NCBI GenBank assembly: GCA_903934155.1
Contig: CAIZMS010000215.1
Location: forward strand, 1-6,184
DNA length: 6,184 bases
Direction: 5' to 3'
Source: an uncultured bacterium
GTDB lineage: Bacteria; Verrucomicrobiota; Kiritimatiellia; CAIKKV01; CAITUY01
Shown here: in pieces, positions 5,844 to 6,184 of the stretch
Layout: the number at the start of each line of letters is the position of its first letter
Position numbering within the stretch: the first letter of the stretch is position 1
The notes under the pieces: generated by a model
The model's database searches: none
Told to the model about the DNA's origin: nothing
The model's input: only the letters and a program-made list of their open reading frames with translations
Program-made: the position numbers and the translations under genes

Positions 5844-6184
5844 TGACCCCGAGCTTTGATGTGGATGAACTGGCGCGATGGAGTGGTGGGCAATGGATGT
5901 TCCGTCCGTCCCACCCCTTGTCCGCCGTGGTTCATGATACCCGACAAGTGATTCCCGGTGCATTGTTCGTGGCGATTCGCGGGGCACGTTTTGACGGGCA
6001 TACGTTTATTGGCGAGGCGGCTCAAAAAGGCGCCGGAGCCGCCCTGGTATCCCGAGATCGGATCGGTGAATTTGCCTTTCTGGGGATTCCCCTGCTTGCC
6101 GTGGAGGATCCGGCTCGGGCCTTGCGTGACATTGCCACCGGCTATCGCATGAAGCTGGGGCTGCCGGTGATCGGGGTCACGGGC
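5840..6184 (+). CDS. murF: MurF, UDP-MurNAc-tripeptide D-alanyl-D-alanine ligase, N-terminal part
   Basis: The frame runs from ATG 5840 to the window edge, 115 codons, and is cut inside the ATP P-loop (GLPVIGVTG, which relatives continue with TNGKTT). The N-terminal Mur ligase domain is recognisable: VHDTRQVIPGALFVAIRGARFDGHTFI (about 31-57), then VEDPARALRDIA (about 89-100) before the ligase core. MurF adds D-Ala-D-Ala to the UDP-MurNAc tripeptide in the cytoplasm, the step after MurE, and murF normally follows murE in dcw clusters. The start overlaps the murE stop as ATGA. GGAAGG (5831-5836) is 3 nt from ATG 5840 but 6 nt from the adjacent ATG 5843, so the latter may be the real start. The catalytic and C-terminal domains lie outside the window. 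A second MurE-like ligase cannot be strictly excluded from this part alone. Confidence 0.88.
   Translation, partial: MMTPSFDVDELARWSGGQWMFRPSHPLSAVVHDTRQVIPGALFVAIRGARFDGHTFIGEAAQKGAGAALVSRDRIGEFAFLGIPLLAVEDPARALRDIATGYRMKLGLPVIGVTG

Noticed and set aside
5127..5987. 286-codon minus-strand frame opposite murE and murF
   Set aside because: Shadow frame of well-conserved Mur ligase genes; its composition is not protein-like.

Overview
This window is the front part of a bacterial division and cell wall (dcw) cluster. It reads left to right as mraZ, rsmH (mraW), ftsL, ftsI, murE and the start of murF, with a divergently oriented glycogen synthase gene entering from the left edge. DNA is moderately GC-rich (roughly 58-60% by eye). 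The wall is Gram-negative-like: MurE carries the DNPR motif of meso-diaminopimelate-adding enzymes. A eukaryotic-type (GT3) glycogen synthase together with the wording of MraZ (LTIPSEWR) suggests the PVC group, such as Verrucomicrobiota, Kiritimatiellota or Lentisphaerota. That placement is an inference from motifs and is not firm.

Layout. Positions 1-432, minus strand: N-terminal 144 residues of a GT3 glycogen synthase, cut by the window edge. Positions 433-637: divergent control region with a likely sigma-70-type promoter (534-563, preceded by an A-rich stretch) and a phased set of about 10-bp repeats (544-594) that looks like an MraZ autoregulatory operator. Positions 638-1078: mraZ, probably from a TTG start. 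Positions 1079-1304: a 226-nt gap with several inverted repeats and no convincing gene. Positions 1305-2228: rsmH, broken by one in-frame TAA at 1953-1955. Positions 2229-6184: ftsL, ftsI, murE and partial murF, packed with zero spacing or short overlaps, as in a single translationally coupled operon.

How the genes work together. MraZ is the cluster's DNA-binding regulator. RsmH methylates C1402 of 16S rRNA. FtsL and FtsI are inner-membrane divisome proteins that drive septal peptidoglycan synthesis. MurE and MurF add the third residue and the terminal D-Ala-D-Ala to the UDP-MurNAc peptide precursor in the cytoplasm.

The most unusual points are the single in-frame stop inside an otherwise well-conserved rsmH reading frame and the phased decamer array upstream of mraZ. 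I found no transposon, CRISPR array, tRNA or rRNA, and no clearly new multi-gene system.
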